Of a stretch of 64,000 nt of DNA, positions 11,536 through 23,500 are shown piece by piece. Location of the stretch: positions 5,952,001 through 6,016,000 of the forward strand of contig JANTQA010000033.1 in assembly GCA_027625915.1 (NCBI GenBank), given 5' to 3'. Origin of the DNA: Anaeramoeba flamelloides. Its lineage: Eukaryota > Metamonada > Anaeramoebidae. Both the position numbers and the translations under genes were made by a program. The notes beneath the pieces were generated by a model that saw only the letters and a program-made list of their open reading frames with translations, was not told where the DNA came from and did not search any database. The first letter of the stretch is position 1. Every line of letters starts with the position of its first letter.

Positions 11536-14500
11536 TTAATTAAGTTTAATTGTTGCGCATGTTCTAAAATCAAGATGTATTGAAGGAGAAAATGAATTAT
11601 ATTTCTTGGTTAAAGATTCATGGAATTGTTGGTTTTGGATTACTCTAATTAGATATTTAATAATTTGTTTGTCATCTCTTTTAACTTGTAACATCTCCCA
11701 AACTTCTATGGGATCCATTTTTTTTTTTGATGATAAAACATTATTTTCATTTAAAAAATTATTTTGGTTTAAATTTGAATTCAAATTCAAGTTCAAATTG
11801 GTATTTAGACCTAAATTATTGAAATTATTCTCTTCATCGTCAAAATTAAGATTTAGGGTTTGTCTTAAGATTAATTCTTCATTTTCAACATTTTCAATGG
11901 GACTAAAGCCAACGCAGCAAAGATGGAAATAAATATAAGCCTTCATTGCCAAATCCAAAAAAATTTGATGGAGATGTGCAAGAAAGCTATTTTCATTGAC
12001 TGCACCCAGGGTAACCTTGACCAATTTTTGAATATAGATACTTTTGTTACAAAGTGGCGAAGAGAGTGTGTTTGTATCCATATCAAGTATCGAGCAGAAC
12101 CTCAATACTGCGCTCGATATGGATAATTTTCTCGAAATACCTGCTAATCTTAATTTTGCAAGATCTTTAAATTGGATTTGCTTGGAATCGTTCCATCTAA
12201 TAATTGATTTTCGATCTAACTTACCAGGGATGAATAGAGATAATACTTGAATTAATAATTTTACGTTATGCTTGTTTTCGTTGCTCCCAATAATAAGAAA
12301 TGGCCTTCCGGTTAATAAACTAAATAGAATATGTGGTATCCCCCTTTTAAACCGTTTAATAAAGAGACGAAATCCTTTATTATAATCCTTATTTTTTTTT
12401 GATTTTGGGGAAAGGAATTCAAATTGATCATGATTTAAATAAGAAGAATCTTCTACTTCCTTTTTTTTATTATTAATATTTCCCTTTACCTTTAAAAAAT
12501 CCTTATCCTTGCTGTTGCCCTTTTCCGTTTCCTTTTCGTTGTCTTCCCCTCTTTCCACGTTCTTGCCTCTTTCCTTTTCGCTGCTCTTTTCCGTTAAATT
12601 TCTCTTTTCCCTCTCCTCTTTGCTTTGCTGTTCTTTTAATTTTGTTAATTCTTTATTTAATAGTTCTTTATTTAATATTTCCTTTTTCTTTCCCCTTTCC
12701 AAATTTTTCTTGATTTTTAATACATTATTCTTATCATCATCATCATCATCCTCATCCTCATTATCATTATCATTATCATTATCATTATCATCATCATCAT
12801 CATCATCCTCGTTTTCAATATTATAAAAATTTTTAATTAAAGAATCTTTTTCCTTGATATTAGATTCAGATAAAAAGCGTTCAAGAAGATTTGTATTTTG
12901 TATCTGATTTTCATCATTCTCAAAAGAAAATCTTCGGATAAAATCACCGCCTTGACTTAATGGTGTGCCTACTATCGGTGTAGTGTTTGTACTAATTGAC
13001 CCTGTTGACCAATTCATCCCAAAATTTCTCGACAAAGAATTAAAATTGGAAGAAACCGGTGAGGAGGTGTTTGTTGAAAATTCCAATTCGGAACCAAAAT
13101 CAGAATCAAAACCAAAAGTTTTGTCTTCAATTAACATTGACGATAGATTATGCGAATTGGGATGGAAATTAATTACTGAAATATTTCCTATTTTTAAGAG
13201 CATTGATCGTGGGTGAACCGAGGGGCTAAATTCGTCTTCAATAATATTAACAATTTCCTCTTTTTGAAATTTTTTATGAATTTTTAATATCTTTTTTTCG
13301 GCCATTTGATAACTTTCTGAATTACACATTGTTTTCATTGGTCGGAGTACTTTGTCTAAACGATCTGTGTCATTTAAATTCCCGACAACATTTGGCTTAT
13401 AATTTTTTGGTAATAAATTTTGAAAATATTTTAAATCATATTCAATTTGTTCATTTTCTAAATCTTTCACAATAGGAATATCTTCATTTTCGTTTGAATT
13501 TTCATTTTCGCTTTCATTATCGCTTTCATTATCACTTTCGCTTTCGTTTTCGTTTTCGTTTTCGTTTTTGTTTTCGTTGTCATTTTTATAAATATTTTTG
13601 AGTTGTCTTTTGAATTTTGCTTTTTCCATCTCTGTTAGTGAAGTAATTAGCTGTTTTCCAATTACTAATAATTCTTGTACATTTTCGCGTATTAGATTAC
13701 ATCTCTAGAATAAGAATAAATTTAATTTTCAAAATAATTAAAACCATAAAAAAAAATTGGTTTTTTAGTGTGCTCATTTAAAGGAAAAGTTTTAAAAACT
13801 TTCGAGGAAATTTAAATTTTAGATCTTTGCGTTTAAAATTTATTTTTGAAAAATACAGTAGGAATATTTTTTTACTACTGTTATTTTACAATTAATAAAT
13901 GAAAATTTTTATTTCAAATCCCATAATATACTCCTGATAATTGATGAAACAAAAACTAAAAGATATTTGCAAAATCAATTCGAAATAATGCTTTTAAGAT
14001 TGGAATTAATGTTTCCTGATTGAACTTTGAGATAGACTTTTACTTGGAACAATGTGATTTTAACGGTATATCAAAAAATCAAATTCTTATTCTTAAAAAA
14101 CCCAACACTTTATAGAATTAGCCTTATCTTTAAAGTCCAAATTTAAAAACTAGTAGTTAAATATTTTATTTAATTTTTAGTTGGTCAAATATTTCGAATT
14201 TTTTATTAAAATCGTAAAATTTATAGTTTTTATGTGCAAATTTCTTTTTAGAAATCGATGTTATATGATAAACAGAGTGTATTTCACACTTTTTCATCCA
14301 TAATAAACAATAAATTTTACTATATAAATGTTTTTAGTACAATTTTGATATTTTTTATTTTTTCTAATTTTCAGTAATTAACACCGAAAATAAAAGTATT
14401 TCTTATTTATATATTAAAAAATGGATGGGAATTGTTGATTGACAAACTAATAAAAAAAAAAAAATTCAAAGATAATAAACTGAAATAATTTTAATTTATT

Positions 14501-16474
14501 TTGAAAACATAGAATTTAAAAATCTATTAATTTGGAATTGAATTAAGAGTACTTATAGAAAATTGAATTTAGCAAGATTAAAAAAGTTTAGGTAATTTAT
14601 TATTTGACCATCATATATTTATACAAAATAGTTTTGAATTGAAAAACATAAATGTATTAAAATACAACAATTTTACGAAACATAAGAAGGTATTTATTTA
14701 TTTTAAAAAATAATTTTTTGGGTAACTTGTCCTTAACAATTTTGAATTCTAAAGGATAAAAACGATATTTATTTTAGAGTAAGGTGGAAAAACAGTATTT
14801 AATTACTTTTTTTGTAAAGAAACTTTTCTTTAAAAAATAAAAATCCTCCATAGAAAGACATCAGGGATTTGGTACTCATCTTCATTAATGATATTTACTT
14901 TTTGAGGTTATTTGTTCCAAGCGTTTTTGAAAAATTACAAATATACTCTTAAAAAAAGTCCATTTATAACTTGGATGTTTGGCTTTTGTTAGATTTTATA
15001 TTTTTTTGATTGAAGAAAATAAAAGAACAAAAAAGAGATTTTTAATTTCTCAACTCATAGAAAGAATAGTTTAATTTTAATTTTGTTTTTAAGTTTGTTA
15101 TCAGTGGAGGCCAACTTGAAAAAAGAAAAACCAAAAAAATTTTTGTTTTTAAAAAGTCTTTTTTTTTTTTCTTTCTTTTTTAGACTTAATTTCTTCCAAT
15201 TTTTTTAAAAGACTATATTAAAGAATCAGTTTTGTTGGATCTTATTGCTTTTTCAAATTCAGTGTTCTGAATCCAAGTTAATTTGTAAAGGGGTTGAATT
15301 GAATTTTCTCTGAAAAGTGAATTTTATGTTTCGAATACAATTTCCCTTGTATTTTGAATATTAAGGGGTTGGTAATTTTAGAAGAGAGAAAAAATGGGTA
15401 CTAGAATTTTTACATTGATTATTGTATATTATTTTGGAAGACATGAAAATTTTACTTTGAGTTTTCTCTTTTTTTTTTTTATTGATGAACTTTTTGGAAA
15501 ATTAACCTTCGTTGATTTCTTATCTATTGGGAGTTAGGCAATAACTCCAAAGATAGAATCTATTGAAAGAATTTGTTAACGTGATGGAATTTAAATTCTA
15601 TTATTTAAAAAGACATTCATATTAACTCTTGTGGTTTGAAATAAACATATTTTGAAAGTGATTTTTTTGTCAAATTAAAATCCTGTTAGCTTATTTATAT
15701 TTTGCTAAAGGCTATTTTCTGAATTCTTTTTAATTACAATATGGATTTTCATTTAATGCCAGTCACCAAATAGGATAAAATATTTAATTTTTTTTAAGGT
15801 TTGTACAAAAATTGTGATGCTGACTAAAAAAGATAAAAAATGTTAAGAAAAAGAAAAAAAAGAAGAAAAAAGACATACCCTTTTTTGTTTTCCATCCAAA
15901 AGAGATTTTTCAAGCGAACAATCAAGATCCAAAATACTAGTTGTTAATTCTTTTAAAAACAAAAGTTTGTTACTGTTCTTTAAAATGGATGTTATTGAAG
16001 AAAATAATTTTAGCATATCTGAAAAACGATTCATAAGTTTTTTATGATCCGCACTCACATAACTAAGACACACAGGTCTTACAAACCCACGTGCTTTGAC
16101 ATCAAAAAGAGTGAAATGGTGAACCTGTAATTTTAAAGTTTGTTATAAAAAAAAAAAAAAAAAAAAAAGAGTAAACAGCAAAAAAACAAATTTAGAATAA
16201 ATTAGAAAAAAAAAAACGATCGAATTTTAAAGAGAATGCTTTACATAAGCATATGCACTGGACTTTTGGATTTTAACAACAAATTGTGTGTCTTGTGAAT
16301 TTGAAAGTGTTGTGTCGCCTTGGAAATCTGTTGAAGTGATTTGAAGCACAAAATCGTTGATGTTTATTTTGTCTGTCCATACAGGATATACTTCTAATGG
16401 TATCGGGCCAGATTGTTCGCAAAATTCAGAGAGAACAATAAAATCATCAAGATCTAGCTTTTTATTATTGGTTG
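11536..16474 (-). CDS. SMCR8: SMCR8 homologue (FLCN/SMCR8-type longin-DENN protein), 5' end missing
   Basis: Exons 16245-16474, 15879-16124 and 11536-13704 splice in phase to at least 880 residues; animal SMCR8 is ~937. The N-terminal part reads DFIVLSEFCEQSGPIPL, then FVLQITSTDFQG, then VHHFTLFDVKARGFVRP, the classic SMCR8/folliculin longin signature. The centre is low complexity (runs of Asn-Glu and a long Asp-rich stretch). The C-terminal part, PHILFSLLTGRPFLIIG then SILDMDTNTLSSP, matches the SMCR8 DENN region. In animals SMCR8 binds C9orf72 and WDR41 and regulates Rab/Arf GTPases in autophagy and at lysosomes. The frame before 16474 needs an upstream exon with the start codon, which I could not place; the acceptor TTTTTAG/CAACC begins mid-codon. 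A 2.2 kb intron (13705-15878) carries a dispersed repeat. Confidence 0.87.
12730..12808 (-). repeat. ATC/ATT triplet run coding Asp/Asn-rich tract in SMCR8
   Basis: On the coding strand this is a GAT/AAT repeat giving a run of Asp with interspersed Asn and Glu within the SMCR8 linker. A second Asn-Glu tract lies at about 13490-13570. Such acidic linkers are species-specific and unlikely to be catalytic. Confidence 0.85.
15075..15835 (+). repeat. Dispersed repeat family E, copy 1 (~750 bp, SMCR8 intron)
   Basis: It aligns on the same strand with 35425-36160. Shared stretches include GTTTTTAAAAA, CCAAGTTAATTT with AAGGG, and CAAATAGGA with AATATTTAATTT near the 3' end. No frame and no clear termini are visible. 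It sits just beside the acceptor side of the SMCR8 exon at 15879. Confidence 0.55.
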
Positions 16475-19400
16475 CTAAAAAGAGACAAAGAAGATTGTAA
16501 AAGAAAAAAGTTGATATTTTGAATAAAAGGTAAAGGTAAAGGAAAAACAAAAAAAAAAAAAACACAAACACATTAAAAAAACCAAATATAAAAAAAATGA
16601 AATTTTTCCAATTTAAATATTTCAGTACCAAACCGAATTATTGAATTCGGATTCTTTAGAAATTGCCGAGGGTTCTCTTGGGTAAGATAAGAAATAGTTT
16701 ATCGTACAGTAAAAATCTGAACAAAATTGAATTAAATTTCACCTATTTGATTGGTTAACAAGACTTTAATACTTTTACTTTGGAGAATATTTCAACTATA
16801 AACTTATTTTAATGAGTTTATTACCACTTAAAGTAAAAGATTTATTCATCGTCTCAATTCAAAACTAAGTTATCCGAATTGAAAATAAGGATATTTAACT
16901 CAAAATTTTTGAGTATTTTTTGAGTCAAAGAGTGCGGAAAAGATAAATAAATTAAATCAATTATCAGATTTAAAGATTGTTGTGTTTGGTTTGTTTTGTA
17001 GGTGTGTTAATCAGTCCCCTACACCTAAAATTGTATTAATTAAAAATTATTATGAGTTCACCAATCTAATGTTGTAATTTTAGATTCATGCTCTATTTAT
17101 TTAAATTTTATCACTAATATTAATAAGGGTGTTTGATTAAATCTCAAAAAATTATTATTTAAAATTGATTTTGGTAATGATCGTTGATTTTTTCATAGAA
17201 TAATAGTTATAATATTTGTGAACACTAAAATAAACATTTTTTTTTAGATGAAAAATTTGTTTATTATCAATTGTTATTTCGAGAAATACTTAAAAACAAT
17301 AAACCCTTCATGACTTCTTCAAAGAATGTACCCCACCAATTAAATCCTTTTCTTTATTATTTTCCAAGTCACAAGGTGGTGTGTAATTTTTGAATGCTTT
17401 CTCAGTAACCTAGTCACATTAACACTATATATATATAAAGTTTTTTTGGAAAGAATTTTTTAGTTTTTCATTTGTTTCTTTTTTGGAAACTCCATTCCAC
17501 TCAAAGGGTTATAAATAAAAAATGAAAAACACATTTATTTTTTAACAATCAACCAATTTACTGTTGTTTAGAAATAAGAGTAATAATAAAATTCGGATTA
17601 GAGTTGAGATTTCTAAACGAAATACCTGAAAAAACTATAAATTTCAAAAAAAAAAAATGTTAATCATTTTTGGGCTCTTTTCATTGGAATGTCTCTTGTA
17701 AAATTTCTCAATTTCTTTAGACAATTAAAATTGTTTAGAATAAGATTTTTTCTTGTAAACTTATAAACTTTATAAGAACATATGAAACCTCTCTTTTCTT
17801 AATGATTATTTGGAGTTTCAAACATTTTTTATTTTTCAAATTGAATTTTTAAAAAAAATAAAAAAATTTATAGGATTACCAAATTCTTAAAAATTAAAAT
17901 AAAAAAAACAATTACCGATTTCTTATTTTATAATTTACAAACTCTTCATATTATTCAATTTGGGGCAAATTGATTTCTTTTCTTTCATAATCAATTTAAT
18001 TGGATTAAATATAATGTATCAACATTTTATAACCCTTTAAATTCGACAAAGTAAGGATTTTTTAACATTCTTACTATGAAAATCACTCAAATTAAACAAA
18101 GAATCTTTAAGAGCATAAAATAGCTAAAAGGAGTGAAAGTTCGAACCTGGTATATGTGTAATCAAAAAATATCATTTATAATCACCTAAATTGAAAATAG
18201 GGTATCTCTTGTTGGTAATTGTATCCTAAAAAATAGTATTGGTTTCTCTTTGTTGATTTCTAGATCTCCGGCTGATTTCATATATGTGTAATGTTTAATT
18301 GGTATTAGGCCACTTATAAAAATAACAAATAATTATTTTTCACCAAAATGATGAATCCTTTCAGATTTAAAAATTTTATTTCAAGTATCAAAATATTTTA
18401 CGAATTGATCTCTAGTTTAAATAAACAAAAAGATCTTTTAAAAAATAATTCAAAATATTATTTTTAGAGATTTAACCAGCCTCATTATTGATAGGTGTTA
18501 TAAATTTAACAGTAGCCTGGCTTAGGTCTAGTAGACGGAAATAAGATAAACTCAATTTCGTTTGACACTTTAAAGTTTTTTTCTAGCTTTCGGCCTCGCA
18601 TTTTGAAATATTTCAATTTTTTGATCTAATTTCAAAATTCTTTCCTAATTTTAAAAACTATATAAAAGTTTTTTAAAATGCAAAAAAGGTAAAAAAATTA
18701 AGTGGGTTGTATTTTTTAAAAATAAAAAGAAAACTTTTCAAGATCTTTTAAAAATTTTGTTTTGTAATTTATATTTTGTTTATATAATGGATAATTTAAT
18801 ATCATTTTAACAATTTTTTGATTTGATCTATTTTTCAAAATACAAAATCAGCATATTTTTCCAATTTAAAAATCATTATCAGTAACCTATTATTATTACT
18901 AGTAATTAAGCTAGTTCTTGAAAATAGTAAACACATATTTTTAGTTATATGTTGCAAGTCTTGGCTTTTGAAAAAAATTATATTTTCTAATTATTTATTA
19001 TTAATATTTCAATATAAAGTTTAGGTAATTAACTGATTGAGGTATAGGCGATTAAATAAATGAAAATTTGATTGAATTTAGACTAAATTTATCAATTTAA
19101 TAGATCTAATAATTAGAATTGTTTTCGTATTTTATTAAATTCTAAAAAATAAAGAAAATTCTAAAAGAATTTATGAATTTTGAAATTTTTTTATAAAAAT
19201 AATTTACTTACCTTATTAACTAGAATCTTTTAAACAATTCCAATCATTTTTGGAATAAACAAATTTATTTTGAATTTTGAGGATAAAAATTTCGTTATTT
19301 CTAAATATCTTGTGAAAATTTTATTTTCCAAAATAAAATTGTCTCTTACCATTTGGAAAGAAAATTTCAACATGGGTTTTAATTCGGAACATTTCTGAAA

Positions 19401-20575
19401 ATGAAAAATAAGATCTAAGAAAAAAAGAAAAAATAAATCATAAAATACAAAATATAAGATTCAACACAGTAAAAAATTTTTTAAGACTATTTTTTGGTAT
19501 CAATTTTTTCAATGATTAATATAGCATTAAAAATTTGTTGCCAAAATTTGACTATTTTTGTGATCTTCAAAACATCCAATGATTGTATTTTGATAAATCA
19601 AGAAGATTTAAAAAATTTTTTGTTGGTTGGATTGAAAATAATATAATGGATTATTTTTTGAAGTTAATTGGTTTCTTCTTTTAATCAATTTTGCTGCCCG
19701 TTTTCGGTTTAAATGAATGTTCCCAATTAAAAACAATGTTTCACTTTTTTTCCTTGTTTCACTTTTATTCAAGAACAATTACCCCTAAAACACTATTTTT
19801 ATTTAAATTTTATCTATTATTTTAAAACTTTAATGGTTATTACTATCTTATTGAAACAATGAAATTATTTTTCAGTGTGTTCAATAAATCAATCTTATCG
19901 TAAATCGGAAGAATTAATTCAAAAAAAAAAATCTTCTTTATATTAATCATTTCTGACAATAAAGTCTTGATATTGTGTGATAATGATGAAAACGGGAATT
20001 AAAAAGGCAAAAAATTTTGATAAAATAAGAAATAAATTGAATTTAAAAGTTTACTTTTTTAGAAAAAACTGAAAATTAAAAATAGATCTCAAACACTTTT
20101 CTTTTCTGGGTTCTTAATCGATCAGAATTTTTTGACACTTGACTATAGATAAAATTTGAAAGTAAAGAAGATTACCAATAATATAATTAGAAATTTTTCC
20201 TTGTTATTGTAGAGTACCGATTACTTAAATAAAGAAAATATTTCGAATTTAATTAAAAGTGTTTACTGTGTCCACCTTAAAAAATATATATTATCCTTTT
20301 AAAAACATGAAACTGTTTTTATGAAAATCCAAGAACCAAAAGATGTTTTGAATAAAAGTTTTTCAAACTTTTAATGAAAACAACTTTTAGATTGAAAGTT
20401 ATTTGATTTTGAGCTATTCCAAAACAATTACAAAACACAGAAATATTTCGAAAAACAAAAGTGTGTCAATTAAAAAAAGTAAGCACAATTAATAAGCAAT
20501 TCATGTCATATCATTCTATTTACGAAATCATTTTTTTTTTAATTTTTTTGTTGTCTTTGTACAGCTAAATCAAAA
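16475..20575. other. Intergenic stretch between SMCR8 and importin: no gene seen
   Basis: This is the divergent spacer between SMCR8 (-) and importin (+), so it should contain both promoters and the missing first SMCR8 exon. Apart from the repeat at 17480-17870 I recognise nothing. The T-loop-like AGTTCGAACCTGG at about 18140 is not part of a foldable tRNA. Confidence 0.5.
17480..17870 (+). repeat. Dispersed repeat family F2, copy 1
   Basis: It aligns on the same strand with 63600-64000. Common landmarks are ACTCCATT(T)CC-CTCAAAG, AATCAACCAA, TTTCATTGGAA-GTCT and GGAG-TTCAAACATTTTTT. The second copy still shows a ~97-codon frame, so the family may be derived from a coding element. It is too decayed to name. 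Confidence 0.5.
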
Positions 20576-23500
20576 ATGAGTCAAGAAACCTACCAAGAAT
20601 TTAGTGATGTATTAGTCGATATCTTAAACCCCAACAACAACATTCGAAATCAAGCCGAACCAAAATTTTTCACTCTCCAGGAAAACGATCCTGATCTCTG
20701 TGCACAATGCTTAATAGGAATGCTCTCCTTTTCGCAGCACTCGGAAGTAAGGGTCTTGTCAATGGTTCTCTTAAGACAGATGCTTTTTTCTGTGAGTCCA
20801 CCATATTGGAGACAATTTAGAAAAGAAATAAAGCAATTGATCAAAGAAGAATTACTTGAATGTTTAAATAACGAAAAGCAAAGTTACGTGAGAAGAAAAA
20901 TATGTGACACAATAATACTTGCTGGTTCTTTGCTCATTACAGACGGTTTGTTTTTGCTTGTTTTTTTGTTTTTTTGTTTCTGTTTTTGTTACCATTTTAC
21001 GTTTCTTTATTCTTGACAAACAAAATGAGATCTTACGAATTTTTCATCTTCAAATTCCCAACCTTTTTTTCACATTTTTTTTTTTTTTTTTAATAAAAGT
21101 AACGGTTAGTGAAGATTTTTCCGATTATTTCTTTCACTTTTTCTTTTATTCTTAATTTGATAACAATGACAAAACATTACAAAAAGAATAGAAAACTCCA
21201 TATTTTAAATTTTTTTTCAAAAACCTTTCAAAATTAATAATAAATTATTTATTTAATTTTTCAAAAAGAGTATGGCTTTCAAAACCGAAAGAAACCTACA
21301 ACAAAAAATTTATTCTCCTAAAACCCTTGTTTAGAGTTTTATCTATCTTGTAAATATTGACACTAGCGAATTAAATAGGAGAAAAGTCCATTTCTTCAAT
21401 ATTCCCTTCGTTTTGAATGGCAATTAACTAAAGCTAAATCACAAAGAACAAAAATGAAATACCCAAGAAAAAGAGATCAAACAATTTCAATTTATATCTT
21501 GGAAAGCTTATTAACAATCAAAAAAAAAACAGAAGATTTGAAAATATTTTTCCTGTTTATAATTCAAATACTAGTAGGGTCAACAAGCATTAGAGAAAAT
21601 CATAGATTCGTCTAAAATTAAAGTGCACTATTGTAATTGAATGCAAATTATATTTGTGATCTCTGGTTCAAATGGTTTCTGTGACTCTAAAAAAATGTAT
21701 TCCAAAATATTATTAGACAATAAAATATTCATTTTTCACTAATTATCTCAATTAAAAATTGTTATTTTTGAAATTCTTTCTTTAGATTAATTTTTCCAAT
21801 CAACTGATAAAAACCAAAATAATGGTAATTCTGGTATTTAATAATTCATATATATGAACTCCAAAAGTAACTATCTTTTAAATTTTCTCATTTCAAAGAT
21901 TTATTCAATAATTATCAACATAAAAAAACCAAAGACTGATCAGTTTTGTTTGCTTTTTCTAATGCTAGTTGTAACATCAATATATTTGCATGATTTGAGA
22001 AATAATTTGTCAAAATAATCTATTGGTTTTATTATTTAATTTTTTAAAAAAATTGAATTTTTTGGCTACTAATTTAGATTTCGGGACAAATTTCAAGAAA
22101 TAAACTCTTTTTCAAATAAAAGTACACAGAAATTTTCAAGAATAATTCATAATTGAATCAAATTAATTATAGTATCATTCTAAAATATAAAAAAAAACCC
22201 GTTAAAACCTAAAAAAACACTCAACCGAATCTTTAAAACTCATTAAAACAAAACAATAAAAATTAAAATTAAATATTTTAAAAATTGGTGTGACCTTTTA
22301 TTTGAAATGAGAAATCTCGTTTTGTAAATAGTAAAGAAAAAAAATTATGAAATCAAATAAAAACCTTTGAACAAGGCGAATTGAGAAAAAGTTCTCTACA
22401 AGTTATTGATAACTCTTTACACGTCAAACTTTTGTTCTTTAAAGTCTCATTTTAAAGATAAAGTCACAATTCATCTGGTTCTTTTGTTGGAATTGTTTTT
22501 TTTCTTTTCTTTTCTTTTTTCTTTGTTACAGGCACCAATCCAATAATAATCTTTCTAAATTCCTATATCTAGCTCATTCGAAATCAAACTTAAACTTTTT
22601 CCATTTTTATACTATCAGATTATTTCCAAATTCGTTTCTTCTTATCTTGTTGTTTTTTCATTTTCCAACTGTTCAATGTCCAAAAATAAAAAAAAAAAAA
22701 AATGAAAAATTAAAATGAAAATCACCAATTGGTAATTATCTTATTAACATCAAATTCAATAGTATTGATGACTTGTGGAGTATACCATTTTGTTTGAAAA
22801 AGAGTTTATATTTTTCAAATTTGGAGTCTTAATATTGATAATTCAACCTTTAAATTTGTGGTGAAATGCAAATTTTTTCCAAAATTCTTGGATTTTTTAC
22901 TTAAAGTATCATTTTTAATTTTTATGAGAACAACTTTTTTATTACTACTTGACGAATCGAATTTTTAGAGACGAATTTATACTTTTGAGAACCAATATAC
23001 TTTACCTTCAAAAACAACACATTTTAATCTTAGACATCTCTTTGTAATACACTAATACCTTAACGTTAATATATGATCCAGAATTCAGTTTAGTTTTTAA
23101 TTTGAAAGAAATTTAAGCGTGGTGTCATCCCAATAGATTTCAATATTTCTCAAGTATGTCTCTACACTGTACTACTAGAAAATTGTTTGATAATTAAAAT
23201 TGATTTTATTTGTTGAAAAAATAATAATTAAAAAAGTATAAAAAAATGATTTCGAATGTTAAAGAAAAAAATTATTTTTTTGATAAAAAAAAAATGAAAA
23301 AAATTTTTACAAGATTATTTTTCAAAAATAAAATAATGTGACGCACTTTTAATAGTGTTTTAAAAATAAATATTAACCAACACTAGTTAAACCGTGTAAA
23401 ATATATTAAAATTTCGTTGGTTGGAAAATTTTTATAAAAAAAAATATACAATTTTCATTTCAAAAGTGAAAAATAAAAAAAAAATACTTAAAAACCCTCA

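Noticed and set aside
12509-12826. Plus-strand frame rich in Ser/Leu/Phe
   Set aside because: It is the antisense of the acidic low-complexity linker of SMCR8, not a gene.
16475-16631. Hydrophobic N-terminal extension of SMCR8
   Set aside because: The Phe/Leu run comes from T-rich intron sequence, and a good acceptor at 16475-16476 marks the true exon edge.
18130-18165. tRNA-like T-loop motif AGTTCGAACCTGG
   Set aside because: No D-arm, anticodon arm or acceptor stem can be folded around it.
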